Assembly (NCBI GenBank): GCA_002428445.1
Contig: DIWJ01000033.1
Coordinates: 25,384-62,235, forward strand
DNA length: 36,852 nt
Origin: Syntrophaceae bacterium UBA6109
GTDB taxonomy: Bacteria > Desulfobacterota > Syntrophia > Syntrophales > UBA6109
Direction of reading: 5' to 3'
The position numbers were made by a program, and so were the translations under genes. The notes under the pieces are model-generated. The model saw nothing but the letters and a program-made list of their open reading frames with translations. It was not told where the DNA came from and ran no database searches. This document shows positions 7,809 through 16,928 of this stretch, piece by piece. How positions within the stretch are numbered: position 1 is the stretch's first letter; each line of letters opens with the position of its first letter.

Positions 7809-10289
7809 ATGGCGAAAGCAGCCAAGGGCAAATCGGCCGTGCCGTCCGTCCGCACGGGCGGCTCGGTAGCCGAGATCAAGCAGGCGATCCTCGACAATCT
7901 GGTCTGTATCCAGTGCCGCTTCCCGCCGGTGGCGACGCGCAACGACTACTACCTCGCCCTTGCCTATACAGTGCGCGACCGGATGCTCTCCCGATGGGCG
8001 AAAACCGCCCACACGTACTTCCAGAAAGCCAGCCGGACCGTCTGTTACCTTTCCGCGGAATTCCTGCTGGGTCCCCACCTGGAAAACAATATGATCAACC
8101 TCGGGATCTGCGAGGACGTCCGCCGGGCGGCGGAGGAACTGGGCCTCAACCTCCGGGACCTGATCGAGCAGGAAGAAGAACCCGGCCTCGGCAACGGCGG
8201 ACTGGGAAGGCTGGCGGCCTGCTATCTCGATTCGCTCGCCACCCTCAACATCCCGGCGATCGGCTACGGCGTCCGCTACGAATTCGGCATCTTCACGCAG
8301 AAGATCTCCTACGGTTGGCAGGAAGAGGTAGCCGATCAATGGCTGCGCAAGGGGAATCCCTGGGAAATCCCCCGCCCCGAGATCGCCTACGACGTGCCCT
8401 TCGGCGGACATACGGAGGGCGGTTTCGACGAGACGGGGCGCTTCCGGCCGCACTGGATTCCTGACCGCCTCGTCCGCGGCGTTGCTTACGACACCATGAT
8501 CTCCGGATACGACTCGCCATCGGTCATCATGCTGCGGCTGTTCCGCGCGGGGGCAACGACATCCTTCGATTTCCGCTCCTTCAACGCCGGCGATTATTAC
8601 GGCGCCGTGCACGAAAAGATCGGTTCGGAGAATCTGACCAAGGTTCTCTATCCCAACGACGAGCCGCAGGCCGGAAAACAGCTCCGGCTGATGCAGCAGT
8701 TCTTCTTCGTCTCTTGCGCACTCCAGGACATGATCCGCATTTACCTGCAGCGCGAGACCGACCTCGCGGGATTTCATGAAAAGTACGCCGTCCAGCTCAA
8801 CGACACCCACCCCTCCATCGGCGTCGCCGAACTGATGCGGCTGCTCATGGACGTCCACGGAATGGAATGGGAAGCGGCCTGGGACGTCACGAAAGAGACC
8901 TTCTGCTACACGAACCACACGCTGCTGTCGGAGGCGCTGGAAAAATGGTCGGTCCCGCTCTTCGGGAGCCTCCTGCCCCGTCACCTGGAGATCATCCTCG
9001 AAATCAACCGGCGTTTCCTGACGGGCGTCCGAAGCGCGCATCCGGGCGACGAGGCCCTCGTGCAGCGCCTCTCGCTCATCGAAGAGCGGGGGGAACGCTA
9101 CGTCCGCATGGCGAACCTGGCCTGCGTCGGAAGCCGCAGAATCAACGGTGTCGCCCAGCTGCACACGGACCTCCTCTGCGAGCAGGTCCTGTGCGACTTT
9201 CACCGCATCAGCCCGGAGAAATTCCTCAACGTCACCAACGGCGTCACGCCGCGGCGGTTCGTCCTTCAGTCCAATCCGGCGCTTGCAGCGCTCATCTCCA
9301 GACGCATCGGCAACGGCTGGATCAAGAACCTCTCCTCCTTCCGGGGACTCGAGCCCGCCGCGGAAGACGACACCTTCCTCGACGCCTGGCGGGCGGCAAA
9401 GCTCGAAAACAAACGCCTGCTGGGCGACGTCATCCGGCAGCGGACGGGCGTAACGGTGGACCCCGCATCGCTGTTCGACGTCCATGTCAAGCGGATCCAT
9501 GAGTACAAGCGTCAGCACTTGAACGTACTGCACGTGATCTCGCTGTACGACCGCATCTGCCGGGGATTGACCGACGGGGTGCCTCCCCGCACGGTGATCT
9601 TCGGCGGCAAGGCCGCACCCGGCTATTTCATGGCCAAGCTCATCATCAAGCTGATCCATTCCGTTGCCGAGACGGTCAACGGCGATTCCCGGGCAAAAGA
9701 CCTGCTCCGCGTCGTCTTCCTCCCGAATTACAATGTCAAGAACGCGCAGCATGTCTACCCGGCCGCTGATCTCTCCGAGCAGATATCGACCGCCGGAAAA
9801 GAGGCTTCCGGTACGGGCAACATGAAGTTTTCCATGAACGGCGCCCTGACGATCGGTACGCTGGACGGGGCGAACGTGGAAATCCGCGACGAGGTCGGCG
9901 CGGACAACTTCTTTCTATTCGGCCTGACGGCGGAAGAAGTCGCCCGGAAAAAGTCCGAAGGGTACCGCCCGCAGGAGGCGATTGCGGCGCATGAAGGACT
10001 GCAGGGGGTAATTGAGATGATCGAGGGCGGCCTCTTCTCCCGCGGCGATCGGGAACTCTTCCGCCCGCTCACGGAATCCCTTCGGCGCCGCGACGAGTAC
10101 ATGCTCTGCGCCGACTACCCGGCCTATATCGACTGCCAGGAGCGCGTCGGCCGCGCCTTCCTCAACGAACGGGAATGGCTGCGAATGAGCGTCCTCAATG
10201 TCGCCCGGATCGGCAAATTCTCCTCCGATCGCGCGATCCGCGAATACTGCGAGTCGGTCTGGCACATCGAACCGGTCGCCATCGACTGA
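7809..10289 (+). CDS. glgP: Glycogen phosphorylase
   Basis: This 826-residue cytoplasmic enzyme releases glucose 1-phosphate from glycogen or maltodextrin using inorganic phosphate and pyridoxal phosphate. Its length matches the family (about 800-840). Diagnostic stretches include YLSAEFLLGPHLENN, EEEPGLGNGGLGRLAACYLDS, VQLNDTHPSIGVAELMR, FLNVTNGVTPRRF, VHVKRIHEYKRQHLN and the cofactor site EASGTGNMKFSMNGA, in which Lys673 should carry pyridoxal phosphate. The ATG at 7809 follows GGAGGAATCG. It is the first gene of a two-gene operon with pyruvate kinase, 18 bases apart, which suggests that storage glucan breakdown is coupled to lower glycolysis. Confidence 0.98.
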   Translation: MAKAAKGKSAVPSVRTGGSVAEIKQAILDNLVCIQCRFPPVATRNDYYLALAYTVRDRMLSRWAKTAHTYFQKASRTVCYLSAEFLLGPHLENNMINLGICEDVRRAAEELGLNLRDLIEQEEEPGLGNGGLGRLAACYLDSLATLNIPAIGYGVRYEFGIFTQKISYGWQEEVADQWLRKGNPWEIPRPEIAYDVPFGGHTEGGFDETGRFRPHWIPDRLVRGVAYDTMISGYDSPSVIMLRLFRAGATTSFDFRSFNAGDYYGAVHEKIGSENLTKVLYPNDEPQAGKQLRLMQQFFFVSCALQDMIRIYLQRETDLAGFHEKYAVQLNDTHPSIGVAELMRLLMDVHGMEWEAAWDVTKETFCYTNHTLLSEALEKWSVPLFGSLLPRHLEIILEINRRFLTGVRSAHPGDEALVQRLSLIEERGERYVRMANLACVGSRRINGVAQLHTDLLCEQVLCDFHRISPEKFLNVTNGVTPRRFVLQSNPALAALISRRIGNGWIKNLSSFRGLEPAAEDDTFLDAWRAAKLENKRLLGDVIRQRTGVTVDPASLFDVHVKRIHEYKRQHLNVLHVISLYDRICRGLTDGVPPRTVIFGGKAAPGYFMAKLIIKLIHSVAETVNGDSRAKDLLRVVFLPNYNVKNAQHVYPAADLSEQISTAGKEASGTGNMKFSMNGALTIGTLDGANVEIRDEVGADNFFLFGLTAEEVARKKSEGYRPQEAIAAHEGLQGVIEMIEGGLFSRGDRELFRPLTESLRRRDEYMLCADYPAYIDCQERVGRAFLNEREWLRMSVLNVARIGKFSSDRAIREYCESVWHIEPVAID

Positions 10290-10307
10290 ACCGGCGGAGT
10301 CGCTCCC

Positions 10308-11747
10308 ATGAGAAAGGTGAAAATCGTCTGCACACTCGGCCCCTCGACGGCCGGCGTCCCGAGGCTCAAGCAACTCCTGGAAGCCGGGATGGACGTCGCG
10401 CGCCTCAATTTTTCGCACGGCTCACAGGAAGAGCACCGCAAAATGTACCTGGATGTCCGCGCGGCGGCGGTTCAGGCGGGCAAGCCCCTGGCCGTTATCG
10501 CAGATCTGTGCGGGCCCAAGATCCGCGTCGGCCGCATGGAGGGCGGCGGTGTGACGCTGAAGCCCGGCCATGTGATCATCCTGACGGCGGACGAGATGGT
10601 GGGGAACGGCGAACGGATCGCCCACTCCTATCCTCCCCTCTCCCGCGAAGCGCGGCGGGGAGACAGGATCCTTCTGGACGACGGCATGCTGGAATTCGTC
10701 GTCGAGTCCATCCGCGGCGGCGATGTCGTCTGCCGCGTCGTCACCGGCGGCGTTCTGACGGACCACAAGGGGATGAACCTGCCGACGATGAAGCTCAGCA
10801 CACCGGCGCTCACCGAAAAAGACCGTGAGGATCTGCGCTTCGCACGGGAGATGGGCGTCGACTACCTGGCGCTCTCCTTCGTGCGCACGCCGGAAGACAT
10901 CCTTGCGGCCAAAGAGCTCGCGGACGGAATCCCCGTGATCGCGAAGATCGAAAAGCCCGAGGCCGTCGCGCGCCTCGAGGAGATTCTGCGGGCCGCGGAC
11001 GGAGCGATGGTCGCCCGCGGGGACCTTGGCGTCGAGGCGGGCCCTGAAAAGGTTCCCCTCCTGCAGAAACGCATCATCCGGGACATCAGGAAATTCGCCA
11101 AGCCCGTCATCACGGCGACACAGATGCTTGATTCCATGATCCGCAACCCCCGTCCCACCCGCGCGGAGGTTTCCGATGTGGCAAACGCCGTTCTGGACGG
11201 GACGGACGCCGTCATGCTCTCCGGGGAGACCTCCGTGGGACCATACCCTGTTGAGGCCGTGCAGACCCTGCGAACGATTATTGAGGAGATCGAGGCGAAC
11301 AGCATCGGAGCGCCGGCCGCGGGGACGGGCCTTCCCTGCGCGGTGCCGGGTGACCGAAGCGGCCCTGCAGCCCACACCTTTTCCCGCGCGATCGCCGATG
11401 CCTGCGTGGAGGCCTCGCGTTGTCTGAAGCTGGCCGCCCTGGCCGTCTATACGGAAACGGGCCGTTCGGCGGCCCTCGTGAGCGCGCAACGGCCCGAGGC
11501 CAGTGTTATCGCCTTTTCCCGGCATCAGCAGGTCCTCAATCGCCTGACCCTCTTCTGGGGCGTGAAACCCCTGAACGGCCAGTGGGTCAAAGGGGTGGCC
11601 GGTGTCGTCGAGCAGGCGGAAACGGAACTCCTGAAGCAGGGCCTCGTCAAACCGGGCGACGACATCGCCGTCACCTTCGGCATGGTCATCGGCAACGAGC
11701 CTTTCCAGACGAACATTCTGAAGCTCTGGAAGATCCGGAATGCGTGA
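10308..11747 (+). CDS. pyk: Pyruvate kinase
   Basis: This 479-residue cytoplasmic enzyme converts phosphoenolpyruvate and ADP to pyruvate and ATP. The N-terminus KIVCTLGPST, the substrate-binding ARLNFSHGS, the catalytic segment PVIAKIEKPEA with its Lys, the metal-binding MVARGDLGVE, and the signature TATQMLDSMIRNPRPTRAEV with SDVANAVLDGTDAVMLSGE are all intact. The C-terminal regulatory domain (about residues 340-479) is present. The ATG at 10308 lies 18 bases after the glgP stop with GGCGGAG upstream, so translation is probably coupled to glgP. Confidence 0.98.
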   Translation: MRKVKIVCTLGPSTAGVPRLKQLLEAGMDVARLNFSHGSQEEHRKMYLDVRAAAVQAGKPLAVIADLCGPKIRVGRMEGGGVTLKPGHVIILTADEMVGNGERIAHSYPPLSREARRGDRILLDDGMLEFVVESIRGGDVVCRVVTGGVLTDHKGMNLPTMKLSTPALTEKDREDLRFAREMGVDYLALSFVRTPEDILAAKELADGIPVIAKIEKPEAVARLEEILRAADGAMVARGDLGVEAGPEKVPLLQKRIIRDIRKFAKPVITATQMLDSMIRNPRPTRAEVSDVANAVLDGTDAVMLSGETSVGPYPVEAVQTLRTIIEEIEANSIGAPAAGTGLPCAVPGDRSGPAAHTFSRAIADACVEASRCLKLAALAVYTETGRSAALVSAQRPEASVIAFSRHQQVLNRLTLFWGVKPLNGQWVKGVAGVVEQAETELLKQGLVKPGDDIAVTFGMVIGNEPFQTNILKLWKIRNA

Positions 11748-11780
11748 CAAGGGCGCCGGCAACGAACCCGCTCATTTCTT

Positions 11781-12344
11781 TCAGCGTGCCAATTCAGCGA
11801 TGAAGTGAAGAACCTCTGCCCAGCTCCGGCAAAACACCACGTCCGGCCCGCACCCGGGAGCGCTTTCGCGCCCTTCCTGCAGATAAACCCGCACCAGTCC
11901 TTCGACCTCCACGTCGCGCAGATGCCGGATGTCGTCATCGATGAGGACCCGCGCCCCGAGCGCGGCGCAGATGTCGCTCTTGGCCGCCCCCTCGGAGGAG
12001 ACGATCCCCGCGAGGCAGCCGATCACATCCTTCTCCTGCAGCCACTCCCGGGAATAATTCATGATGCGGGGCGGACGGGCGGTCACAATATGCAGTTCCG
12101 CGGTGCGGGCGAGACCCCGGATGGCCTGCAATGCCCCCGGAACTTCCGGCGCGTCCAGACTGCACTTTCGTTCGTAGATATCCCTTCCCATCCGCTCGTA
12201 GGCCTCGATCCCGATCAAGGGAACGCAGTCGGTCCGGTTGCATTCCCAGGGTTCGACCTCGATCCCGAGGTTGGCCCGGATCCACTGGACTTTCTGCCGG
12301 TTCGTATCGGCGATGGTGCCGTCATAGTCGATCGCGACGATCAT
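11781..12344 (-). CDS. HAD-superfamily hydrolase, nucleotidase-like
   Basis: This 187-residue soluble protein starts MIVAIDYDGTIADT, the DxDGT nucleophile motif of HAD phosphatases with Asp6 and Asp8. A second motif is LHIVTARPP (threonine), the Lys is in GAAKSDIC, and the acidic pair is in RVLIDDDIRHL. The layout and size resemble the small 5'-nucleotidase/NT5C-like HAD group, but the substrate is not known. The ATG at 12344 follows GGAAGGGAACGGAACG. The gene converges with pyk, 33 bases between their stops, and lies 64 bases downstream of the methyltransferase gene. Confidence 0.85.
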   Translation of the reverse strand: MIVAIDYDGTIADTNRQKVQWIRANLGIEVEPWECNRTDCVPLIGIEAYERMGRDIYERKCSLDAPEVPGALQAIRGLARTAELHIVTARPPRIMNYSREWLQEKDVIGCLAGIVSSEGAAKSDICAALGARVLIDDDIRHLRDVEVEGLVRVYLQEGRESAPGCGPDVVFCRSWAEVLHFIAELAR

Positions 12345-12408
12345 CGTTCCGTTCCCTTCCCGCGGCCGGCGTTTCCGTCTCTTCGCCCGGCCGTCACGTA
12401 CCGCCGCT

Positions 12409-13212
12409 TCACGGTCTCCGGAGGATCGCTCCGTTACCCCTGCGGGCCAGCAAATGGATGCGGCGAAAGGTCTCAAAACACCGGCCGTCCGCCTGCCTTG
12501 TATCCTCCACCATCCGGCGCACCACATATTCGCGGAAAGAGGCTTTCCCCGCCTGCGGAACGCGCGCCAGAAAGGGCACGATGCTCGGCTGGTCGATCCA
12601 CTGGATCATGGCTTCCGCATCGGGGAAATACCGATCGGCATTTTCCCCCCACACGCGGACATTGTCGAAACCGCCGGCCGCGGCCAGCGTCTCGTATTCC
12701 GCCACGCCAGGCATGTACCACGGCCAATGGAAGCCTTGAAACCAGCCCGAGAAATCGGCCTGCGCCATCGCCTCCCGTATGACCGCGAAGAAATGGGAGC
12801 AGTTTCCGTCGCCGGCGAAATTGAACCTCGCCACGCCACCGGCGCGAAGGGCGCGTTTCACATTGTCGTGAAGGCGCCGATGGTCGAGGACCCAGTGAAG
12901 GGTGGCATTGGAAAAAACGACGTCAAACTTCCCTGCAAAGTCCAGGGCGTCGATGTCCAGCAGGAGAAACCGCAGATTCCCCTTCTCCTTCTTCCGGGCC
13001 ACATCGATCATCCCCCGCGAGGCGTCGATTCCAACGACCTCGCCGTCCGGAACAAGTTCCGCAAGCCGTGCGGTCAGCGTCCCGTCGCCGCAGCCGAGAT
13101 CCAGGATGCTCTCGCTCCCGCGAAGGCGAAGCTCTTCGATGAGCTTCCCGCCCCACTCCTTCTGATGACTCGATGCGGTTTCATATTTCTTTCCGTCAAA
13201 TTCGTGCGTCAT
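12409..13212 (-). CDS. SAM-dependent methyltransferase (trans-aconitate methyltransferase-like)
   Basis: This 267-residue class I methyltransferase carries the SAM-binding motif ILDLGCGDGTLT near residue 37, then VVGIDASRGMIDVAR (motif II) and FDVVFSNATLHWVLDH (motif IV). The ATLHWV and the long tail with WGENADRYFPDAEAM resemble the Tam/UbiE-like group that methylates trans-aconitate and related acids, but the substrate is not certain. The ATG at 13212 is preceded by AAGGACGAAA; an in-frame ATG at 13245 adds an unconserved stretch. It probably shares a transcript with the HAD gene downstream. Its methyl transfer would feed S-adenosylhomocysteine to AhcY. Confidence 0.88.
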   Translation of the reverse strand: MTHEFDGKKYETASSHQKEWGGKLIEELRLRGSESILDLGCGDGTLTARLAELVPDGEVVGIDASRGMIDVARKKEKGNLRFLLLDIDALDFAGKFDVVFSNATLHWVLDHRRLHDNVKRALRAGGVARFNFAGDGNCSHFFAVIREAMAQADFSGWFQGFHWPWYMPGVAEYETLAAAGGFDNVRVWGENADRYFPDAEAMIQWIDQPSIVPFLARVPQAGKASFREYVVRRMVEDTRQADGRCFETFRRIHLLARRGNGAILRRP

Positions 13213-13374
13213 TTTCGTCCTTGTCGTTGAATGCGGGGAAATCAAACTCCGGAAGGCTCCCTCCTGCAGCGAGAGGAGCGGCCGCCACTGCCCTCAATCG
13301 GTTGCCCAAATGCCCGCTTATTGATGACCGGACCGGCCGCGGATCTTCCGGGGCTTCCCTCCGTATGCTGATCA

Positions 13375-13493
13375 TGAATCCCGCAGCGAGCGCAATCCCC
13401 GCGGCTTGCCGCGGGGGGATGCGAGCGAATGAGGTTCAAGATCCCTTCCTTGGGGATCGAAGATTCTCCGGAGCTTGCTCCGGAGAGCTTCAA
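13375..13493 (+). repeat. Dispersed 119-bp palindromic repeat, copy C
   Basis: This is the best-preserved copy and the only one in plus orientation. It runs from TGAATCCCGCAGCGAGCGC to GAGAGCTTCAA. It holds the perfect CCCCGCGG-CTTG-CCGCGGGG hairpin, the GATCCC/GGGATC pair around TTCCTT, and the perfect CTCCGGAGC-TT-GCTCCGGAG hairpin. It lies in the gap upstream of the methyltransferase gene (-) and downstream of the hemerythrin-like gene (-), so here it is antisense to its neighbours and may serve as a terminator of the hemerythrin transcript. Confidence 0.92.
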
Positions 13494-13530
13494 TGTCCCG
13501 TCCGCGCTGCTTTCCGGCCGGCCCTTGGAC

Positions 13531-14073
13531 CTACAGGGCGTATTTGCCTTTCAGGCCCTTGAGCATTTCGTGCAGCTGCTCGTGCCTCCCCTGCCCGATG
13601 ACCTTTTCCTCGTGCTCTTCGAACGCCTCGTAAAGCCGGTCCAATGCAGCCTTCGAAAGCCCCTGCTCTGCCGCGGGGAACAACCGGTCATTCTCTTTAC
13701 CGATATGCCTCGTCAGGAGTTCCGCATATCCCGCAGCGGCCCCGGCGAATCCGGTGGAATCCGCCGCGCCGGAAGCAGCGGTCTCCATCTCCCTGATGAG
13801 CCCTCTCCCCTGGACGTGTTCCGCCAGCAGCTCATCGATGAGGCCGGCCGCGTCCGGAATGCCGGCCGCCGCCACGGCCGGGAAGAGGAAACCTTCTTCC
13901 TTCCCGTGGTGGCACTTGTCGGCAAACTCTTTCAGGAATCCGATGAAGCTGCGCCGGTCTTCCTGAACGGTTTGCCTGTCGCCGCCGACTTCTGCCGTCA
14001 TCTTCGCGAGAATTCGAAGTGCCGAGAGGATCGCCTCGTGCTCGTGCCTGAGGTCTTCAATTGCAGCGCTCAT
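13531..14073 (-). CDS. Hemerythrin HHE-domain protein
   Basis: This 180-residue cytoplasmic protein is a four-helix hemerythrin-like domain that should hold a di-iron centre. Candidate ligands are visible in LRHEHEAIL near residue 10, ADKCHHGKEEGFLFPA near 52, LLAEHVQGRGLI near 83 and LLTRHIGKENDRLFPA near 119. This pattern (HxxE, HHxxEE, H, H-x3-E) is characteristic. Such proteins bind oxygen, nitric oxide or repair iron centres; in an anaerobe, oxygen or NO protection is likely but unproven. The ATG at 14073 follows AGGAGGAATCC. The gene is alone; the AT-richer 14.4-16.8 kb segment starts upstream of it. Confidence 0.92.
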   Translation of the reverse strand: MSAAIEDLRHEHEAILSALRILAKMTAEVGGDRQTVQEDRRSFIGFLKEFADKCHHGKEEGFLFPAVAAAGIPDAAGLIDELLAEHVQGRGLIREMETAASGAADSTGFAGAAAGYAELLTRHIGKENDRLFPAAEQGLSKAALDRLYEAFEEHEEKVIGQGRHEQLHEMLKGLKGKYAL

Positions 14074-14444
14074 GGATTCCTCCTGTCCCGGCAGATGAAA
14101 AGAATGCCGGGAACCGGATCGGATCATACCCTGTTTGTCCGATCGCTGCAACGGCGCGGAGCTGGAAATCCTGGATTCCGGCCACCGCCATTTGTGGGCC
14201 CCGGAAAGGATATGGATGTCTGAAAATTGAGGCTGAAAAACTAACCCCCTCGAATGGACTGTTTTGGCGGAATCATCAAAATGGTAAGATTTTCATTTCA
14301 AATGTGATACATACGCCTCGCTTGGTATGGCATGATCGGCTTTCTGTTTTGTCCAATGATGCCCGGCTAGCCAAGGTCCATATGGTTCATCAGGAGATCG
14401 TCAGGAATATTTTGTATGTGACCACGAAGAAGGAGGCAATGTGC
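14074..14444. other. Intergenic segment with possible gene remnant and GC shift
   Basis: No intact gene is visible. From about 14141 to 14230 one plus-strand frame reads like the end of a protein (ELEILDSGHRHLWAPERI, then WMSEN and TGA), without a start or upstream coding sequence, so it could be a truncated gene remnant, perhaps of a mobile element. From about 14230 onward the DNA becomes clearly more AT-rich, as in the two genes that follow. The promoter of the 14445 gene probably lies in this AT-rich part, but no convincing box pair was found. Confidence 0.3.
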
Positions 14445-15374
14445 ATGAGATTCCCGAAGGAAGTGCGAATTTGCGAAGATGTTACAAGAGACGGATTTCA
14501 GAGCACGGAGAATATCGTCTCAGTTGAAGATAAACTAAACATTATCCGCATGGTGGAAGACGCCGGGGTTCAATGTATCGAAGTAGGTGCTTTTTCAAGC
14601 TACGAATCCATGAAAAAGATGAGAAATACTCGAGATGTGTTTTGTCAGCTTCAGCAGAAAAAAGGGGTGCAGTATCGTGCCTTGGTGTTTGCACCGGACG
14701 GTGCCGAGGAGGCCGCGTCTTGCGGGTGTCGGAATCTCAAAATCAATATTTCGGCCAGCGACCAACATCACAAGAATGGTACGGGCTTGTCGACCCATGA
14801 AGCGATGGAAACTTTCGGCAAAATCAAGGATATCGCCAAACACAATGGAATGGAAATGGCCGGTTCCATTTCATTGCCGTTTCGATCTCCATTTCCGGGG
14901 GAAGGCCTTATCCCCATGGAAAAATTAACATCCATCATCCGCGGATTTCTTGAGATAAAAATCACGGAAATTTCCCTTTCCGATGCGGCAGGCCTTGGTG
15001 ATCCGATGCTGATTTATGATCGGGTGATGAAGCTGAAAGATATTTTCCCTCAAGTAAGCTGGATGCTTCATATGCACAATACTCATGGTATGGGCCTTGC
15101 CGGCGTGACCGCAGCGTTGGCTGCGGGGATTACGAAATTTGACTCTTCTCTGGCCGGGTTGGGTGGGTGCCCTTACATTGAGGGCGCAACGGGTAATGTC
15201 GCCACTGAAGATCTAATTTTTATGCTGCATCATATGGGAATCCGGACGGGCATCAATCTTGAGAAGGTAATCCTTGCCGGCCAGTATGTTGAACGCTTGG
15301 TCGAGGGTAAAGGAACGGACAGTTATATCCAGCGGATCACGCGCCGGGAAACCGCCTGTGATAGCAGGATGTAG
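14445..15374 (+). CDS. HMG-CoA lyase-like enzyme (DRE-TIM metallolyase)
   Basis: This 309-residue TIM-barrel enzyme resembles hydroxymethylglutaryl-CoA lyase, which splits HMG-CoA into acetyl-CoA and acetoacetate. Arg15/Asp16 in EDVTRDGFQS correspond to the catalytic start motif, HMHNTHG gives the metal-binding histidines, and LAGLGGCPYIEGATGNVATED carries the catalytic cysteine loop almost exactly as in the family. The start differs from canonical HMG-CoA lyases (VTRDGFQ instead of GPRDGLQ), so a related acyl-CoA or hydroxy-acid substrate is possible. The second ATG at 14445 has AAGGAGG at a good distance; the ATG 6 bases earlier is too close. GC content is visibly lower than in flanking genes, and the aminotransferase follows. 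Confidence 0.88.
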   Translation: MRFPKEVRICEDVTRDGFQSTENIVSVEDKLNIIRMVEDAGVQCIEVGAFSSYESMKKMRNTRDVFCQLQQKKGVQYRALVFAPDGAEEAASCGCRNLKINISASDQHHKNGTGLSTHEAMETFGKIKDIAKHNGMEMAGSISLPFRSPFPGEGLIPMEKLTSIIRGFLEIKITEISLSDAAGLGDPMLIYDRVMKLKDIFPQVSWMLHMHNTHGMGLAGVTAALAAGITKFDSSLAGLGGCPYIEGATGNVATEDLIFMLHHMGIRTGINLEKVILAGQYVERLVEGKGTDSYIQRITRRETACDSRM

Positions 15375-15488
15375 TGTGCTGAACTTGATCGTTGTTTAAA
15401 GAAACGCCGTTTTAGCTCCATGGAAGAAAACGAAGGAAGCAAGGATAGCGGGATGATTGGATCGGAAAAGGCAGAATCAGGAGGATTT

Positions 15489-16832
15489 ATGCATTATACA
15501 GATAAACACATTTTTGCTCGAGGCGGAGGCGCCCATCGGGTCATTCATCACGCCGACGGGATTTACTGTTACGACGTTGAAGGAAAAAGATATATCGACG
15601 GCAGGGGTGGAGCGCTGGTTGTGAATATCGGCCATGGTGTTAAGGAGATTTTTGATGCGGCGGTGAACCAGATGCAATTGGTCTGTTTTTCCCATTCCTT
15701 TCACTGGACCAACATACCACACATGCAGTTGGCTCAAAAAATATCGGAAATGGCGCCGAGAGGCATGTCAAAGGTATTTATGGTTTCCGGCGGATCAGAG
15801 GCAACGGAATCGGCCCTCAAGCTTGCGAGGAAATATCACGTTGAGCGAGGGAAGCCGTCCAAGTACAAAGTGATTTCCAGGTGGAACAGCTACCATGGGA
15901 ATACCTTGGGTGCCCTTTCCATGACCGGGATGTTTTCCCGCCGGAAAGATTATCTTCCCTTGCTTTCTGACTTTCCTCATATCCCCCCCTGCAATTGTTA
16001 TCACTGTCCGTTTGAGAAGGAATATCCTGCCTGCGGGATATTGTGCGCAAAGGAATTGGAGAAGGCTATTCAACGAGAAGGAGCAGACAGCATCGCCGGA
16101 TTTATTGCTGAACCCATTGTGGGGAATACTGCCGGTGCCGTTACCCCGCCGCCTGAGTACTTCCCGATCGTTCGGAAAATCTGTGACCGATATGATGTGT
16201 TGTTGATCGCGGATGAAATCATTACTGGTTTCGGCCGGACGGGGAAGAATTTTGCCGTCGACCACTGGGGTGTCATTCCGGACATTATCTGCACCGGAAA
16301 GGGGATGGGGAGCGGTTATTCTCCGCTCGGGGCGTTGATTATTCATGATAAAATATCTCAGGTTTTTGATCAGACCTCGAAAACCTTTGACAACGGTTTC
16401 ACGTATGCGGGAAATCCTCTCACATGTGCTATCGGGATTGCTGTTTTGGACTATATGGAAAGAAATGAGTTGATTCGAAATGTTGAGACATTAAGCCCGT
16501 ATTTTTTCAAGAAGGCAGAAGAACTCAGCAGTCTGGAAATTGTGGGGGAGGTGCGGGGAAAAGGATTTCTTATGGGAATCGAATTTGTAAAAGATAAAAC
16601 CACCAGAGAACCTTTTCCTCCAGAAGATCGCGTCGGCCCGAAGATTGCCGAGATTGCGTTCTCCAAAGGATTGGCTACCAGCGGAATGCAGGGATGCATT
16701 GACGGTATTCGAGGGGACTATATCTCCCTTGGACCGCCCTTCATTTGTACTTCATCGGACCTCGATGCGATTATCGAAATTACGAAGGATTCCATCGTCG
16801 AGTTTCAGAATTCTCTAAAGAGGGAAGGTTAG
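15489..16832 (+). CDS. Class III (PLP-dependent) aminotransferase
   Basis: This 447-residue fold-type I enzyme belongs to the omega-amino-acid/4-aminobutyrate aminotransferase family. Visible landmarks are FMVSGGSEATESALKLAR, WNSYHGNTLGALSMTG, AEPIVGNTAGAVTPP, LIADEIITGFGRTG and ICTGKGMGSGYSPLGA, where Lys271 should bind pyridoxal phosphate. A Cys-rich insert (PPCNCYHCPFEKEYPACGILC, about residues 164-183) is typical of one subgroup and may bind a metal or stabilise the loop. The ATG at 15489 follows AGGAGGATTT. It lies 114 bases after the lyase-like gene, in the same AT-richer segment, so the pair probably degrades one amino acid together; the substrate is unknown. Confidence 0.93.
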   Translation: MHYTDKHIFARGGGAHRVIHHADGIYCYDVEGKRYIDGRGGALVVNIGHGVKEIFDAAVNQMQLVCFSHSFHWTNIPHMQLAQKISEMAPRGMSKVFMVSGGSEATESALKLARKYHVERGKPSKYKVISRWNSYHGNTLGALSMTGMFSRRKDYLPLLSDFPHIPPCNCYHCPFEKEYPACGILCAKELEKAIQREGADSIAGFIAEPIVGNTAGAVTPPPEYFPIVRKICDRYDVLLIADEIITGFGRTGKNFAVDHWGVIPDIICTGKGMGSGYSPLGALIIHDKISQVFDQTSKTFDNGFTYAGNPLTCAIGIAVLDYMERNELIRNVETLSPYFFKKAEELSSLEIVGEVRGKGFLMGIEFVKDKTTREPFPPEDRVGPKIAEIAFSKGLATSGMQGCIDGIRGDYISLGPPFICTSSDLDAIIEITKDSIVEFQNSLKREG

Positions 16833-16928
16833 GCGTTCTTGACGACCGGCATCGGCATCATCGCAGTTCCCCGGCCGTTGATCTGAAGCGTTGGGGTGGA
16901 ACGAAGTACGGAAGGGCCTGACGACGCC

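Noticed and set aside
7707..9752. A 681-codon open frame on the minus strand, antisense to glgP
   Set aside because: glgP is unmistakable on the plus strand; the antisense frame is the usual by-product of high GC and resembles no protein family.
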